DNA of 64,000 bases from Thiobacillus sp. (lineage in GTDB: Bacteria > Pseudomonadota > Gammaproteobacteria > Burkholderiales > Thiobacillaceae): assembly GCA_024709425.1 (NCBI GenBank), contig JANJWS010000103.1, positions 28,078 through 92,077 on the forward strand, in the 5' to 3' direction. Of this stretch, positions 37,523 through 47,755 are shown in pieces. The position numbers and the translations under genes were made by a program. Numbering within the stretch: the stretch's first letter is position 1; the number at the start of each line of letters is the position of its first letter. The notes below the pieces were generated by a model that did not search any database, was not told the DNA's origin, and saw only the letters and a list, made by a program, of their open reading frames with translations.

Positions 37523-37544
37523 TTCTAGACGGTATATCCTAGAA
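37523..37544. promoter_or_regulatory. Interrupted palindrome between ssb and TonB receptors
   Basis: TTCTAG and CTAGAA arms flank a 10-bp AT-containing centre (acggtatatc), overlapping the ssb stop and ~50 bp before the receptor start. It could be an operator for the receptor pair or part of an ssb transcript end. No T-run follows. Confidence 0.3.
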
Positions 37545-38000
37545 CGGAATGTCATCGTCGAGGTCGTCGAAACCGCTGCCGGATGCGGGACGTGCCGCGG
37601 CCGGCTGCGGCTGGCTGCGCGGCGCGGCCGGGGCATGACCGCCTTCGTCCATGTCGGCCATGCCGCCGGAACGGCCGCCGAGCATCTGCATGCGGTCGCC
37701 GCGGATTTCGTAGGCGATACGCTCGATGCCGTCCTTGTCGGTGTACTTGCGCGAGCGGATGCTGCCCTCGATGTAGACCTGGCTGCCCTTCTTCAGGTAC
37801 TGGCCGCAGACCTCGGCGGTACGGCCGAAGAAGGCGACGCGGTGCCATTCGGTGGCTTCCTGCAGGGCGCCGCTCTTGTCCTTGAACTTGTCGGTGGTCG
37901 CCACGCTGAAGTTGGCGACGGCTTCGCCGCTGGGCAGGTAGCGCATTTCGGGGTCGCGCCCCAGGTTGCCGACCAGAATCACCTTGTTGACCGATGCCAT
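37539..38000 (-). CDS. ssb: Single-stranded DNA-binding protein
   Basis: 153 aa from ATG 38000 with a GGGGGA ribosome binding site; the longer track ORF is out-of-frame MFS sequence. OB fold ([30 protein letters not shown]), a Gly/Pro/Ala-rich linker, and the acidic tip DDLDDDIPF that recruits replication and repair proteins. It follows the MFS gene by 53 bp. uvrA is divergent from that unit, echoing the uvrA-ssb neighbourhood of E. coli. Confidence 0.97.
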   Translation of the reverse strand: MASVNKVILVGNLGRDPEMRYLPSGEAVANFSVATTDKFKDKSGALQEATEWHRVAFFGRTAEVCGQYLKKGSQVYIEGSIRSRKYTDKDGIERIAYEIRGDRMQMLGGRSGGMADMDEGGHAPAAPRSQPQPAAARPASGSGFDDLDDDIPF

Positions 38001-38053
38001 GTTTTCCCCCGTATTGAAGTTGAATATGCCTGCGCGGCAAGAGGTGAATTCTA

Positions 38054-39436
38054 TCAGGCTGCCTCGATCAAGCTGCGCAAGCCCGCCTCGTCCCAGCCAC
38101 GCACGCTGACCTTGAGCAGGGCGACGCCCTCTTCGGCCAATACCGTCGCCTCGACCACACCGGCGAGCGCCGCCATCTGGGCCTTGAGCAGCGCAGCCTG
38201 GTCGGCCGGCATGGCGCCAACGTGAAACATGCGGGTCTTGACGGCGGGTGGCGGGGTCATGGACAGCGCGGCGACGAGCCACACTGCCATCAGCGCGACG
38301 CAGAAGCCGAACACGGCGGCGAAGCCATGGTGCTGCGCGAGCCAGCCCCCGGCGGCGCCCCCAAAAAACAGGCCGAATGCCTGGGTGGTGTTGTAGACGC
38401 CCATCGCGGTGCCCTTGGCCGAGGCCGGTGCAAGCTTGGAAATGAGCGAGGGCAGGCTGGCCTCCAGGATATTGAAGGCGACGAAATACGCGAACAGCGC
38501 CCACACGATGCCCCAGAAATGCGCGATGCCCAGCGCAAGCCCAATCTGGGCGGCGAGCATCAGCGCCACCGCGCCGAGAAATACCGGCTTGAGACGGTGG
38601 TGCTTCTCGCCATAGATGATGGCGGGCACCATGAGCGCGAAGGAGCCCAGCAGCACCGGCAGGTATACCGCCCAGTGATGGTCGGGGGCAAGTCCGCTGT
38701 CCTTCAGCGCCACCGGAACGACGACGAACATCGCCATCTGCGCGGCATGCAGGGCGAAGATGCCGAAATCGAGGCGCAGCAACTGGCCGTTGGTGAGCAC
38801 GTCGCGCAGGCCGGCGGGATCGGCCTGCGCATCGGCGTGAAAATGGCTGACCGCGGGATCGGGCACCCAGACCTTCACCACCCAGATTGCCGCCAGCGCC
38901 AGCACGCCAGTTAGCGCGAACAGCCCCGGCACGCCGATGACGCGGGCGAGCGCAGGCCCCGCCACCAGCGACACGGCGAAGGCAATACCGATGGTCGAAC
39001 CGATCATGGCCATCGCCTTGGTGCGGTGCTCCTCGCGGGTGAGGTCGGCGAGCATGGCGGTGACCGCGGCGGAAATGGCGCCTGCCCCCTGCAGCGCGCG
39101 GCCGACGATGGTCCAGGCGATGTCGGTGGCGGCGGCGGCGACGAAGCTGCCGAGCGCGAACACGATGAGACCGAAGATGATCACCTTCTTGCGCCCGATG
39201 CGGTCGGACGCCATGCCGAAGGGCAGCATCAGGAGCGCCTGGGTGAGTCCGTACATGCCGAGCGCCAGGCCGACCAGGGTGTGGTTGTCGCCGCCCGGCA
39301 GGTGTTCGGCATACAGCGCGAACACCGGCAGGATGAGGAACATGCCCAGCATGCGCAGCCCGAAAATCGCCGCCAGCCCGGACGCGGCGCGCTTCTCGGC
39401 GCGGGTCATGCGTTCGGAGAGGTCGAGGTGGGCCAC
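38054..39436 (-). CDS. MFS transporter (YajR-like, with C-terminal domain)
   Basis: 460 aa from GTG 39436; ATG 39409 ([11 protein letters not shown]) is an alternative start. Twelve hydrophobic segments, MFS motif [12 protein letters not shown] and a motif-C-like GPALARVIG. After the last helix a ~60-aa soluble domain ([20 protein letters not shown]...[18 protein letters not shown]) resembles the ferredoxin-like YAM domain of E. coli YajR. It is probably a proton-driven exporter of unknown substrate, cotranscribed with ssb. Confidence 0.9.
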   Translation of the reverse strand: MAHLDLSERMTRAEKRAASGLAAIFGLRMLGMFLILPVFALYAEHLPGGDNHTLVGLALGMYGLTQALLMLPFGMASDRIGRKKVIIFGLIVFALGSFVAAAATDIAWTIVGRALQGAGAISAAVTAMLADLTREEHRTKAMAMIGSTIGIAFAVSLVAGPALARVIGVPGLFALTGVLALAAIWVVKVWVPDPAVSHFHADAQADPAGLRDVLTNGQLLRLDFGIFALHAAQMAMFVVVPVALKDSGLAPDHHWAVYLPVLLGSFALMVPAIIYGEKHHRLKPVFLGAVALMLAAQIGLALGIAHFWGIVWALFAYFVAFNILEASLPSLISKLAPASAKGTAMGVYNTTQAFGLFFGGAAGGWLAQHHGFAAVFGFCVALMAVWLVAALSMTPPPAVKTRMFHVGAMPADQAALLKAQMAALAGVVEATVLAEEGVALLKVSVRGWDEAGLRSLIEAA

Positions 39437-39501
39437 TGCGGGTTACGTCGAAATCGGGAAGTCCGCTATATTAGCAGGTTGCGAATTACCCTCCCGCCCC
39501 C

Positions 39502-42327
39502 ATGGAAAGCATCCGGATCCGCGGCGCCCGCACCCACAACCTGAAGAACGTCAACCTCGACCTGCCGCGCAACAAGCTGGTGGTGATCACGGGCTTGTCG
39601 GGCTCGGGCAAGTCCTCGCTCGCCTTCGACACCTTGTACGCCGAAGGCCAGCGCCGCTACGTCGAATCGCTGTCGGCCTACGCGCGGCAGTTCCTGCAAC
39701 TGATGGAAAAGCCGGACGTCGACCTGATCGAGGGTCTCTCCCCGGCGATCTCGATCGAGCAGAAGGCGACCAGCCACAACCCGCGCTCGACCGTGGGCAC
39801 GGTGACCGAGATCCACGACTACCTGCGCCTGCTCTACGCGCGCGTCGGCGATCCGCAATGCCCGGAGCACGGCATCACGCTGGCGGCGCAGACGGTGTCG
39901 CAAATGGTCGACGCGGTGCTTGCGCTGCCGGAAGACACCAAGCTGATGATCCTCGCGCCGCTGGTGGTGGGCCGCAAGGGCGAGAACGTCGAGCTCTTTG
40001 CCGAACTCCGGGCACAGGGCTTCGTGCGCGTGCGCGTCGATGGCAAAGTTCACGAACTCGACGGCGTACCCAAGCTGGACAAGAACAGGAAGCACACCAT
40101 CGAGGTGGTGGTCGACCGCCTGAAGGTGCGGGCGGATGCCAAGCAGCGCCTGGCAGAAAGCTTCGAGACGGCGCTGCGACACGCCGAGGGCCGCGCGCTG
40201 GCGGTGGAAATGGATACCGGCAAGGAACATCTGTTTTCGGCCAAATTCGCCTGCCCGGTGTGCAGCTACGCGCTGCCGGAACTGGAACCGCGCCTGTTCT
40301 CGTTCAACAACCCGATGGGCGCGTGCGGTACCTGCGACGGTCTGGGACAGATCACCTTTTTCGACCCGACACGCGTGGTCGCCTTCCCGCATCTGTCGCT
40401 GGCAGCCGGCGCGATCAAGGGCTGGGACAAGCGCAACCAGTTCTTCTACATGATGCTGCAGAGCCTGGCGATGCACTACGGCTTCGACCTCGACACGCCG
40501 TGGGAGAAGCTCCCCAAACGCATCCAGGATGTAATTCTCGACGGCTCCGGCAAGGAAGCGATCAAGTTTCAGGCGCTGGCGCCGCGCGGCGGCTTCACCA
40601 CGCGCAGCTATCCGTTCGAGGGCGTGCTCGCCAACATGGAGCGGCGCTACCGCGAGACCGATTCCATGGCGGTGCGCGAGGAGCTCGCCAAGTACCAGAA
40701 CAACAAGCCCTGCCCCGCCTGCGCCGGCACCCGCCTGCGCGAGGAGGCCCGCCACGTCATGGTCGGCGGTGCGCCGATCTACCAGGTGAGCGCGATGCCG
40801 TTGAAGGACGTGCTGGCGTTCTTCGAAGCGCTGAAACTCGACGGCCACCGCGCGCAGATCGCCGAAAAGATCGTCAAGGAAATCGTCGCTCGCGTCGGCT
40901 TTCTCAACAACGTCGGGCTGGACTACCTGTCGCTCGACCGCTCGGCCGACACGCTGTCGGGCGGCGAGGCACAGCGCATCCGGCTCGCGTCGCAGATCGG
41001 CTCGGGACTCACCGGCGTGATGTACGTGCTCGACGAGCCTTCCATCGGCCTGCACCAGCGCGACAACGACCGTCTGCTGGCGACGCTCAAGCACCTGCGC
41101 GACATCGGCAATTCCGTGCTCGTCGTCGAACATGACGAGGACGCGATTCGCGCCGCCGACTATGTCGTCGACATGGGACCCGGTGCCGGCGTGCACGGCG
41201 GCGAGGTGGTGGCGGAGGGCACGCCGGAGGAGATTCGCCTGAACGAGGCCTCGCTCACCGGCCAGTTCCTCTCCGGGCGGCGCGCCATCGCCATGCCGAA
41301 GAAACGTCGCGCGCCGAACCTCGAGCGCCAGCTCGTCGTCACCGGGGCCTGCGGCAACAACCTGAAGCACGTCACGCTGAACCTGCCGGTCGGCCTGTTC
41401 GTGTGCGTCACCGGCGTGTCGGGATCGGGCAAGTCGACGCTCATCAACGACACGCTGTACGCGGCGGTCGCGCGCCATCTGTACGGCTCCACCGCCGAGC
41501 CGGCATCACACGGCGAGATCCGCGGCCTGGAATTCTTCGACAAGGTGATCAACGTTGACCAGAGCCCGATCGGGCGCACGCCGCGCTCCAACCCGGCGAC
41601 CTACACCGGGCTGTTCACACCGATCCGCGAACTCTTCGCCGGCGTGCCGGAAGCACGCACACGCGGCTACGGCCCCGGCCGCTTCAGCTTCAACGTCAAG
41701 GGCGGACGCTGCGAAGCCTGCCAGGGCGACGGCGTGGTCAAGGTCGAAATGCACTTCCTGCCGGACATCTACGTGCCGTGCGACGTCTGCCACGGCGCGC
41801 GCTACAACCGCGAGACGCTGGAAGTGCAGTACAAGGGCAAGACCATCCGCGACGTGCTGGAAATGACGGTCGAGGACGCAGCCGAATTCTTCGACGCGGT
41901 GCCGGTGGTGAAGAAAAAATTGCAGACCCTGAGCGACGTCGGCCTTGGTTACATCCGCCTCGGCCAGTCGGCCACCACCCTCTCCGGCGGCGAAGCGCAG
42001 CGGGTGAAGCTGTCGCTGGAACTGTCCAAGCGCGACACCGGGCGCACGCTCTACATCCTCGACGAACCGACCACCGGCCTGCACTTCGCCGACATCGACC
42101 TCTTGCTGAAAGTGCTGCAACGCCTGGCCGACGCCGGCAACAGCGTGGTCGTCATCGAGCACAACCTCGACGTCGTCAAGACCGCCGACTGGCTCGTCGA
42201 CCTCGGCCCGGAAGGTGGGGCCGGCGGCGGCGAGATCGTCGCCGAAGGCACGCCGGAAGACGTCGCCGCCAACCCAGCGAGCCACACGGGGCGCTACCTG
42301 CAGCCGGTGCTGGCAAGACGCGGATGA
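39502..42327 (+). CDS. uvrA: Excinuclease ABC subunit A
   Basis: 941 aa, the standard length. Two ABC modules: Walker [15 protein letters not shown] and [13 protein letters not shown], signatures [12 protein letters not shown] and [12 protein letters not shown]. Zinc modules include [11 protein letters not shown]...CGTCDGLG and CEACQGDG...CDVCHG. It is the damage sensor of nucleotide excision repair, acting with UvrB. Its TGA overlaps the next start (ATGA). TATATT at 39468-39473 may be its -10 element; I see no LexA box of E. coli type. Confidence 0.98.
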   Translation: MESIRIRGARTHNLKNVNLDLPRNKLVVITGLSGSGKSSLAFDTLYAEGQRRYVESLSAYARQFLQLMEKPDVDLIEGLSPAISIEQKATSHNPRSTVGTVTEIHDYLRLLYARVGDPQCPEHGITLAAQTVSQMVDAVLALPEDTKLMILAPLVVGRKGENVELFAELRAQGFVRVRVDGKVHELDGVPKLDKNRKHTIEVVVDRLKVRADAKQRLAESFETALRHAEGRALAVEMDTGKEHLFSAKFACPVCSYALPELEPRLFSFNNPMGACGTCDGLGQITFFDPTRVVAFPHLSLAAGAIKGWDKRNQFFYMMLQSLAMHYGFDLDTPWEKLPKRIQDVILDGSGKEAIKFQALAPRGGFTTRSYPFEGVLANMERRYRETDSMAVREELAKYQNNKPCPACAGTRLREEARHVMVGGAPIYQVSAMPLKDVLAFFEALKLDGHRAQIAEKIVKEIVARVGFLNNVGLDYLSLDRSADTLSGGEAQRIRLASQIGSGLTGVMYVLDEPSIGLHQRDNDRLLATLKHLRDIGNSVLVVEHDEDAIRAADYVVDMGPGAGVHGGEVVAEGTPEEIRLNEASLTGQFLSGRRAIAMPKKRRAPNLERQLVVTGACGNNLKHVTLNLPVGLFVCVTGVSGSGKSTLINDTLYAAVARHLYGSTAEPASHGEIRGLEFFDKVINVDQSPIGRTPRSNPATYTGLFTPIRELFAGVPEARTRGYGPGRFSFNVKGGRCEACQGDGVVKVEMHFLPDIYVPCDVCHGARYNRETLEVQYKGKTIRDVLEMTVEDAAEFFDAVPVVKKKLQTLSDVGLGYIRLGQSATTLSGGEAQRVKLSLELSKRDTGRTLYILDEPTTGLHFADIDLLLKVLQRLADAGNSVVVIEHNLDVVKTADWLVDLGPEGGAGGGEIVAEGTPEDVAANPASHTGRYLQPVLARRG

Positions 42328-43058
42328 GCGAACCCGTCCGCCTCTCCAAGCTGATGTCCGAACGCGGGCTGTGCTCGCGCCGCGAAGCGGACGCCTACAT
42401 CGAAAAGGGCCTCGTCTTCGTCGACGGCCGGCGCATCACCGAACTCGGCACCAAGGTCGACCCCGATTGCGCGATCCGGCTCGACACGCAGGCGTGCGCG
42501 CAGCAGGCCGAGCGCGTGACGATCCTGCTGCACAAACCCGTCGGCTACGTTTCCGGACAGCCGGAACCCGGCTACCAGCCGGCCGTCACGCTGGTGCGCG
42601 GCGACACGCGTTGGGAAGGCGACCGCGCCCCGCGCCGATTTTCGCGTGACCATCTAAAAGGGCTGGCCCCCGCCGGGCGGCTCGACATCGACTCCACCGG
42701 CCTGCTGGTGCTGACGCAGGACGGACGCATCGCGAAGCAGCTGATCGGCGACGACTCCGTCGTCGAGAAGGAATATCTGGTGCGCGTCGAAGGGCGGCTC
42801 GACGAACGCGGCCTCGCGCTGCTCAACCACGGTCTGTCGCTCGACGGTCGCGCGCTGTGCCCGGCGAAAGTCGCCTGGCAGAACACCGACCAGTTGCGCT
42901 TCGTCCTCCGGGAAGGCCGCAAGCGCCAGATCCGCCGCATGTGTGAGCTCGTCGGCTTGCGCGTGACGGGCCTGAAACGGGTACGCATCGGCCGCGTGCG
43001 GCTGGGTGAGCTGCCGCCGGGGCAATGGCGCTATTTGCACACCAACGAGTCGTTCTGA
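42324..43058 (+). CDS. 23S rRNA pseudouridine synthase, RluF type
   Basis: 244 aa from ATG 42324, overlapping uvrA by 4 bp; the track ORF starting at 41778 is wrong. N-terminal S4 RNA-binding domain ([22 protein letters not shown]), then the RsuA/RluB/E/F catalytic domain with Asp in [18 protein letters not shown] and C-terminal [16 protein letters not shown]. RluF modifies U2604 in E. coli 23S rRNA; the exact target here is inferred. Confidence 0.92.
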   Translation: MSEPVRLSKLMSERGLCSRREADAYIEKGLVFVDGRRITELGTKVDPDCAIRLDTQACAQQAERVTILLHKPVGYVSGQPEPGYQPAVTLVRGDTRWEGDRAPRRFSRDHLKGLAPAGRLDIDSTGLLVLTQDGRIAKQLIGDDSVVEKEYLVRVEGRLDERGLALLNHGLSLDGRALCPAKVAWQNTDQLRFVLREGRKRQIRRMCELVGLRVTGLKRVRIGRVRLGELPPGQWRYLHTNESF

Positions 43059-43125
43059 AGCCGGCGCCATCACGCAATCGCTATCACGCAATTGTAAAAA
43101 ATCAGGATTGCGCCTGGCATCGGCC

Positions 43126-43154
43126 TTGCTTCCGGGGCCTTTCGGGTTTATAAA
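43126..43154 (+). promoter_or_regulatory. Predicted sigma-70 promoter for the Ala-rich lipoprotein
   Basis: TTGCTT, a 17-bp spacer and TATAAA, followed by an A-run. Transcription would start near 43161, leaving a ~60-nt leader before ATG 43221. Confidence 0.5.
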
Positions 43155-43164
43155 AAAACCTTCG

Positions 43165-43195
43165 GCAGGAGGTCGTCCTGCGTTGTCTTTATTTT
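43165..43195 (+). terminator. Leader hairpin with T-rich tail, possible attenuator
   Basis: GCAGGA-GGTCG-TCCTGC (43165-43181) is followed by GTTGTCTTTATTTTT. It lies between the predicted promoter and the lipoprotein start, so it could cause partial premature termination. The 6-bp stem is modest and the T-run is interrupted. Confidence 0.3.
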
Positions 43196-43220
43196 TCCGT
43201 TCAAATACAGGGAGATCTCC

Positions 43221-43523
43221 ATGCAATCCAAACTTCTCGTCGCACTGTTCGCCGCACTCGCCCTGACCGCCTGCCAAAAGGCGGAGGAAGCGGCCGCGCC
43301 GGCCATGGAGCAGGCGCAGGACGCGGCGGCCGCCGCGGCGGAATCCGCCGCCGAAGCTGCCGGCGCTGCTGCGGAAGCGGCGGGTGACGCCGCGGCTGCG
43401 GCGGGTGAAGCTGCGACCGACGCGGCCGCCGACGCTGCCCAGGGCGCCGCGGACGCAGCCGCTGCCGGCGCAGAAAAAGTGCAGGAGATGGCCGACGAGG
43501 CAAAGGACGCGGCCAGCAAGTAA
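43221..43523 (+). CDS. Alanine-rich small lipoprotein (100 aa)
   Basis: ATG 43221 with RBS GGGAG. The lipobox is LTAC with Cys18 as the lipidation site. The mature protein is almost entirely Ala, Glu, Asp and Gly in heptad-like AAEAAGDAAAAAGEA units, predicting a long acidic amphipathic helix, as in murein-lipoprotein-like or LEA-like proteins. No Lys at the extreme C-terminus clearly marks a Braun-type peptidoglycan link, although the protein does end in SK. It is monocistronic, between a predicted promoter and a strong terminator. Confidence 0.85.
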   Translation: MQSKLLVALFAALALTACQKAEEAAAPAMEQAQDAAAAAAESAAEAAGAAAEAAGDAAAAAGEAATDAAADAAQGAADAAAAGAEKVQEMADEAKDAASK

Positions 43524-43543
43524 GTCTGTCCTTCACCACTACA

Positions 43544-43573
43544 ACGGCCGGCTTTGCCCGGCCGTTTTGTTTT
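43544..43573 (+). terminator. Rho-independent terminator after the lipoprotein gene
   Basis: ACGGCCGG, loop CTTTGC, CCGGCCGT, then TTTGTTTT. A GC-rich 8-bp perfect stem with a T-run, 21 bp after the stop codon. Confidence 0.85.
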
Positions 43574-43633
43574 CCGCCCATGCTGCATGGCAGCGCGGAT
43601 ACAATGGCGCTCACTTCACCGCACGCCCGCCTC

Positions 43634-44629
43634 ATGCGTTTCGTCAGCCTCCTCCTCGCGTTGTTCTGCCTCCCCGCCCTCGCAGCGCCACCGGCAGCCG
43701 TCAAGACGCGTCCATTCTCCGAACTGGCGATCCATCCCCTGCGCGAAGCTTCGGCCCAGGTGGTTTCGCTCAATCTCGCCCGGATCGCCGCCGAGGTGCC
43801 GGCACGCATCGACAACATCCCGGTCGAACCCGGACAGCGCATCGCCCGCAACGCGGTGGTGGCGCGCCTGGATTGCACCGATCTAAAAATTGCTGCGCAG
43901 CGCGCGCAGGCGTCGCTGGAATCCGCACAGGCGCGCCTGAAGCTCGCACAGCAACAGTTCCAACGCAGCCGCGAGCTGGCAACCCGGAATTTCATTTCGA
44001 ACGATGCGCTGGAGGCGAAGCAGACCGATGTCGCCGTGGTTGCGGCCGAAGTGCGCCTCAATCAGGCAACGCATGCCGCGGCACAGCGCGATGTCGGCAA
44101 GTGCACGCTGCGCAGCCCCTTTCCCGCGATCGTCGAGGCCCGCCTGGCGCAGGTCGGCGAACTCGCCAGCGCCGGCACGCCCATCGTGCAGCTGTGGGAT
44201 ACCTCGCGCCTTCAGCTCGCCGCACAGGTGCAGGCGGCCGATGCCGCGCAGCTGGCGCGTGCTGCACCGGTGTTCCTCAGCCAGGGCACCGACTATCCGG
44301 TGAAGTTGTTGCGCGTGTCGCCGGCGATGAACCCGGCCGCGCGCACCCGCGAGGCACGCTTCGGCTTTCCCCGCACGCCGCCCGCTCCCGGGGCCAGTGG
44401 CGTACTGCGCTGGCGCGACCCGGATCCGTATCTGCCCGCCGATTTCATCACTCGGCGTGGCCAGCAGCTCGGTGTGTTCGTCGCCGACAACGGGCGCGCT
44501 CGTTTCGTCGCCCTACCCGGCGCGCAGGAGGGACGCCCAGCGTCGGCTGCAGCGTTGCCCGCCAGCACCCTGGTCGTCACCGACGGCCGCTTCGCGCTAC
44601 AGGACAAGCAGGCGCTCGGCGTGCGCTGA
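43634..44629 (+). CDS. RND efflux periplasmic adaptor (membrane fusion protein)
   Basis: 331 aa from ATG 43634 (MRFVSLLLALFCLPALAA), the start of a clear signal peptide; the track start at 43580 adds 18 residues. A lipoyl-like half (EVPARIDNIPVEPGQRIARNAVVARLDC), an alpha-hairpin coiled coil (AAQRAQASLESAQARLKLAQQQFQRSREL) and a second lipoyl half (CTLRSPFPAIVEARLAQVGELASAGTPIVQLWD) are visible. It links the RND pump to an outer-membrane channel. It is 18 bp upstream of the RND gene. Confidence 0.92.
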   Translation: MRFVSLLLALFCLPALAAPPAAVKTRPFSELAIHPLREASAQVVSLNLARIAAEVPARIDNIPVEPGQRIARNAVVARLDCTDLKIAAQRAQASLESAQARLKLAQQQFQRSRELATRNFISNDALEAKQTDVAVVAAEVRLNQATHAAAQRDVGKCTLRSPFPAIVEARLAQVGELASAGTPIVQLWDTSRLQLAAQVQAADAAQLARAAPVFLSQGTDYPVKLLRVSPAMNPAARTREARFGFPRTPPAPGASGVLRWRDPDPYLPADFITRRGQQLGVFVADNGRARFVALPGAQEGRPASAAALPASTLVVTDGRFALQDKQALGVR

Positions 44630-44647
44630 ACCCTTTCGCACGCCACC

Positions 44648-47600
44648 ATGAGCCTGTACGCGCGTCTCGTCACCAACCACCCGCTTGCCAACGTCACCTT
44701 CGCGGTGATCCTGCTGCTCGGCGCATTCGCCTATCTCGCCATGCCGCGCGAGCAGGATCCGGATATCAACTTCAACTGGCTGATGGTCAACACCGTGCTG
44801 CCGGGCGCATCCGCCGAAGATGTCGAAAAGAAGGTGACCGATCCGCTGGAGGACGCGATCCGCACCGTGCCGGACCTGCGCTTCGTGTCGTCAACCAGCC
44901 GCGACAACTCGTCGACCATCCTGGTGCGCTTCCGCGAGATTTCCACGCGCGAGTTCGACAAGCGCGTCATCGACCTGCGCCGCGTGGTGCAGAACGCCTA
45001 CAACAGCGACCTGCCGGACGATGCGAAAGAGCCGGATGTGCAGGAGCTCACCACGTCGAGCGGCTTCCCCACCGCGATGGTGCTGCTGACCGGGCCGGCC
45101 GCCGACGAACGCCTACGCCTGGCGGCCCGCCAGATCCAGGACGACCTGGAGCGCCTGCCCGGCGTCGACCGCGTCATGGCCACCGGGCAGGGCGACCCGG
45201 AACTGCGCGTGGAATTCTCCCCTCACGCCGTCGCCGCCCGCGGCCTCAGCGCAGCGCAGGTCGCCGACGCGGTGCGTGGCTGGTTCCGCGACACCTTCGC
45301 CGGGCGCGCGCGCGTCGGCGACGACGACTGGCTGGTGCGGGTGATCGGGCAGCAGGCGGACGCCGATTATCTCGCTCGGCTGACAGTGCTGTCGCCGCAG
45401 CTCGGCGCGCCGGTGCCGCTGTCGGCCATCGCGACGGTGGAAACCGCGCGTGCGCGTCCGTCCAGCCTCGCAGCCTCGAACGGTCAGCCGGCGGTCATCC
45501 TCGCCATCACGAAGAAGAGCCGCATCAACACGCTGAACCTGGTCGGCGACGTCAACCATTATCTCGCCGAGCGCACAGCAGCCATGCAGGCGAAGGGATT
45601 CGCCCTCATGCTGTTCGACGACCAGACCGTGCCCACGCAGCACGCCATCGGTGTGATGGAGACCAACGCACTGATCGGTTTGGCGATGGTGCTGCTGTTG
45701 TGCTGGCTGTTTCTCGGCAGCCGCCTCGCGCTGCTGGTGAGCCTCGGCATTCCGTTTTCGCTGGCTGCGGCCTTCGCCATGCTGTACGCCCTCGATTTCA
45801 CCCTCAACATTCCGGTGCTGCTGGGCGTCGTCATCGCACTGGGCATGCTCGTCGACGACACCGTGGTCATCAGCGAGGCGATCTACTACCGCGTCGCACG
45901 CGGTGCCGATGCGCTGGGTGCGACGCTCGACGCGGTGCGCGAGGTCGGCCTGCCGGTGCTGGCTGCGGTGTCGACCACCATCGCCGCCTTCCTGCCGCTG
46001 ATGCTGATGCCCGGCATCGTCGGCAAGTTCATGATGCTGGTACCGCTGGTGGTGACCCTGGCGCTGCTGGCCAGTCTTGCGGAAGCCTACTGGATGATGC
46101 CCGCCCATGTCACCGCACTGAAGCTCGACTTCAGCCGCCCCTCGCGCCTGCAGCCCCTGCGCGAACGCGCCACCCACACGCTGCGGGTCAAGTACACGCG
46201 TCTGCTGATCATATTGCTGCGCCATCCCTGGATCAGCGGGCTCGCCGTACTCGCACTGTTCGCCGGGGCCGGCCTCCTCGTTGCGACGGGGGCGGTGCGC
46301 ACCCAGTTCTTCGCGTTCGATCCCATCCGCCTGTTCTACGTCAACGTCGACATGCCGAGCGGCAGTGCCATCGACGTCACCCTGCGCGAGGCGCAAAGGG
46401 TCGAGGCCGCGGTGCGCCGCCATCTGCAGCCGGGCGAGGCGCGTGGCGTGACCAGCTACGCCGGGGTGAAATGGACCGATGCCGAGCCGCAGTACGGCGA
46501 GGCCTACGGGCAGGTCAGCGTGTCGCTCAATCCACGCGGCGAAGGCATGCGCGAAGTCGGCGAGATCGTCGAAGCGATGCGCCGCGACGTCGAGGCCCTG
46601 CCAAGCCCGGGCCGCATTTCATTCACCCAGATTTCTGGCGGACCGCCGGCGGCCAAGCCGATCCGCGTGCGCCTGCTGGGCGACGACGTCGCACAATTGC
46701 GTGCCGCGGCACGCGAACTGAAACGTGCCGTCGCCGCCATCGATGGCACGCGCGACGTCACCGACGACGACCTGCCCGGACGCCCGCAACTGGTGCTGCA
46801 ACTGGATGCCGAGGCCGTCCGGCAGGCGGGGCTCGATGCCGCTGCCGCGGCCCGCCTGGTGCGCCTGCACACCGAGGGCGAAATCATCACCGATACCCGG
46901 CATGCCGGCGACAAGATTGAAATCCGCGTGCGCGGCGCGACTGGCAACCAGACTGTCCTCGACGACGTGCGGCAGCTGCTCGCGGACCCCGTCGCGCTGC
47001 CCGGTGGCGGCACGACCACGCTGGGCGCCCTCGTTCACGCCGACACCCGTGTCGGTTCGGGCGGCATCAAGCACTACAACCTCAAACGCGCGATTACCAT
47101 CGAGTCCGACCTCGACAAGGCCCGCCTCGATACAGTCGAGGCGAATGCCCGCATCGCGGCGGCGTGGCACGCGATCGCGCAGCGCTATCCTGATACCCGC
47201 ATCGATTTCTCCGGCGAGATGGACGACATCCGCGAGAGTCTCGATGCGATGAAAATCCTGTTCCTGCTCGGCATCGGTCTCATCTACCTCATCCTCGCCG
47301 CCCAGTTCCGCTCCTACTGGCAGCCGCTGCTCATTCTGGTCACCGTGCCGATGGCCTTCACCGGCGTGGTGTTCGGTCTCTTCATCACGCAGAATCCACT
47401 GTCCTTGTACACCCTGTATGGGGTCATCGCGCTCACCGGCATTGCGGTCAATTCCGCCATCGTCCTCATCGACGCCGCCAACAGCCGCCTGCGCGCCGGC
47501 ATGAGCGTACTGCACGCCACGCTGTACGCGGCACGGCGCCGCGTCGTGCCCATCCTCATCACCACCACCACGACCATCGCAGGGCTGTTCTCCCTCGCCA

Positions 47601-47755
47601 TCGGCCTGGGCGGCAAATCGCTGGTGTGGGGGCCGATGGCCGCGAGCCTGGTGTGGGGGCTCATGGTCGCCACGGCACTCACGCTGTTCACCATGCCGGC
47701 GCTCTACCGTCTCGCGATGCAGGGCCACCGGCGGCGCCGTTTTGCGCGTGCATGA
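44648..47755 (+). CDS. RND-family inner-membrane efflux pump
   Basis: 1035 aa. An N-terminal helix (NHPLANVTFAVILLLGAFAYLAM) and two sets of six helices surround two large periplasmic loops, the classic RND layout. The TM4 proton-relay pair is LGMLVDDTVVISEAIY, which points to the hydrophobe/amphiphile class rather than heavy-metal pumps. The late segment ALTGIAVNSAIVLIDAAN is typical. The substrate is unknown. No outer-membrane factor gene is adjacent, so it must borrow a TolC-like channel from elsewhere. It overlaps the glycerate kinase start by 4 bp (ATGA). Confidence 0.94.
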   Translation: MSLYARLVTNHPLANVTFAVILLLGAFAYLAMPREQDPDINFNWLMVNTVLPGASAEDVEKKVTDPLEDAIRTVPDLRFVSSTSRDNSSTILVRFREISTREFDKRVIDLRRVVQNAYNSDLPDDAKEPDVQELTTSSGFPTAMVLLTGPAADERLRLAARQIQDDLERLPGVDRVMATGQGDPELRVEFSPHAVAARGLSAAQVADAVRGWFRDTFAGRARVGDDDWLVRVIGQQADADYLARLTVLSPQLGAPVPLSAIATVETARARPSSLAASNGQPAVILAITKKSRINTLNLVGDVNHYLAERTAAMQAKGFALMLFDDQTVPTQHAIGVMETNALIGLAMVLLLCWLFLGSRLALLVSLGIPFSLAAAFAMLYALDFTLNIPVLLGVVIALGMLVDDTVVISEAIYYRVARGADALGATLDAVREVGLPVLAAVSTTIAAFLPLMLMPGIVGKFMMLVPLVVTLALLASLAEAYWMMPAHVTALKLDFSRPSRLQPLRERATHTLRVKYTRLLIILLRHPWISGLAVLALFAGAGLLVATGAVRTQFFAFDPIRLFYVNVDMPSGSAIDVTLREAQRVEAAVRRHLQPGEARGVTSYAGVKWTDAEPQYGEAYGQVSVSLNPRGEGMREVGEIVEAMRRDVEALPSPGRISFTQISGGPPAAKPIRVRLLGDDVAQLRAAARELKRAVAAIDGTRDVTDDDLPGRPQLVLQLDAEAVRQAGLDAAAAARLVRLHTEGEIITDTRHAGDKIEIRVRGATGNQTVLDDVRQLLADPVALPGGGTTTLGALVHADTRVGSGGIKHYNLKRAITIESDLDKARLDTVEANARIAAAWHAIAQRYPDTRIDFSGEMDDIRESLDAMKILFLLGIGLIYLILAAQFRSYWQPLLILVTVPMAFTGVVFGLFITQNPLSLYTLYGVIALTGIAVNSAIVLIDAANSRLRAGMSVLHATLYAARRRVVPILITTTTTIAGLFSLAIGLGGKSLVWGPMAASLVWGLMVATALTLFTMPALYRLAMQGHRRRRFARA

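Noticed and set aside
39466-41478. 670-aa minus-strand ORF opposite uvrA
   Set aside because: Shadow of uvrA; no start signal and no recognisable domain.
43384-46920. 1178-aa plus-strand ORF
   Set aside because: Arg/Pro/Ala-rich shadow in another frame of the lipoprotein, adaptor and RND genes; no domain sense.
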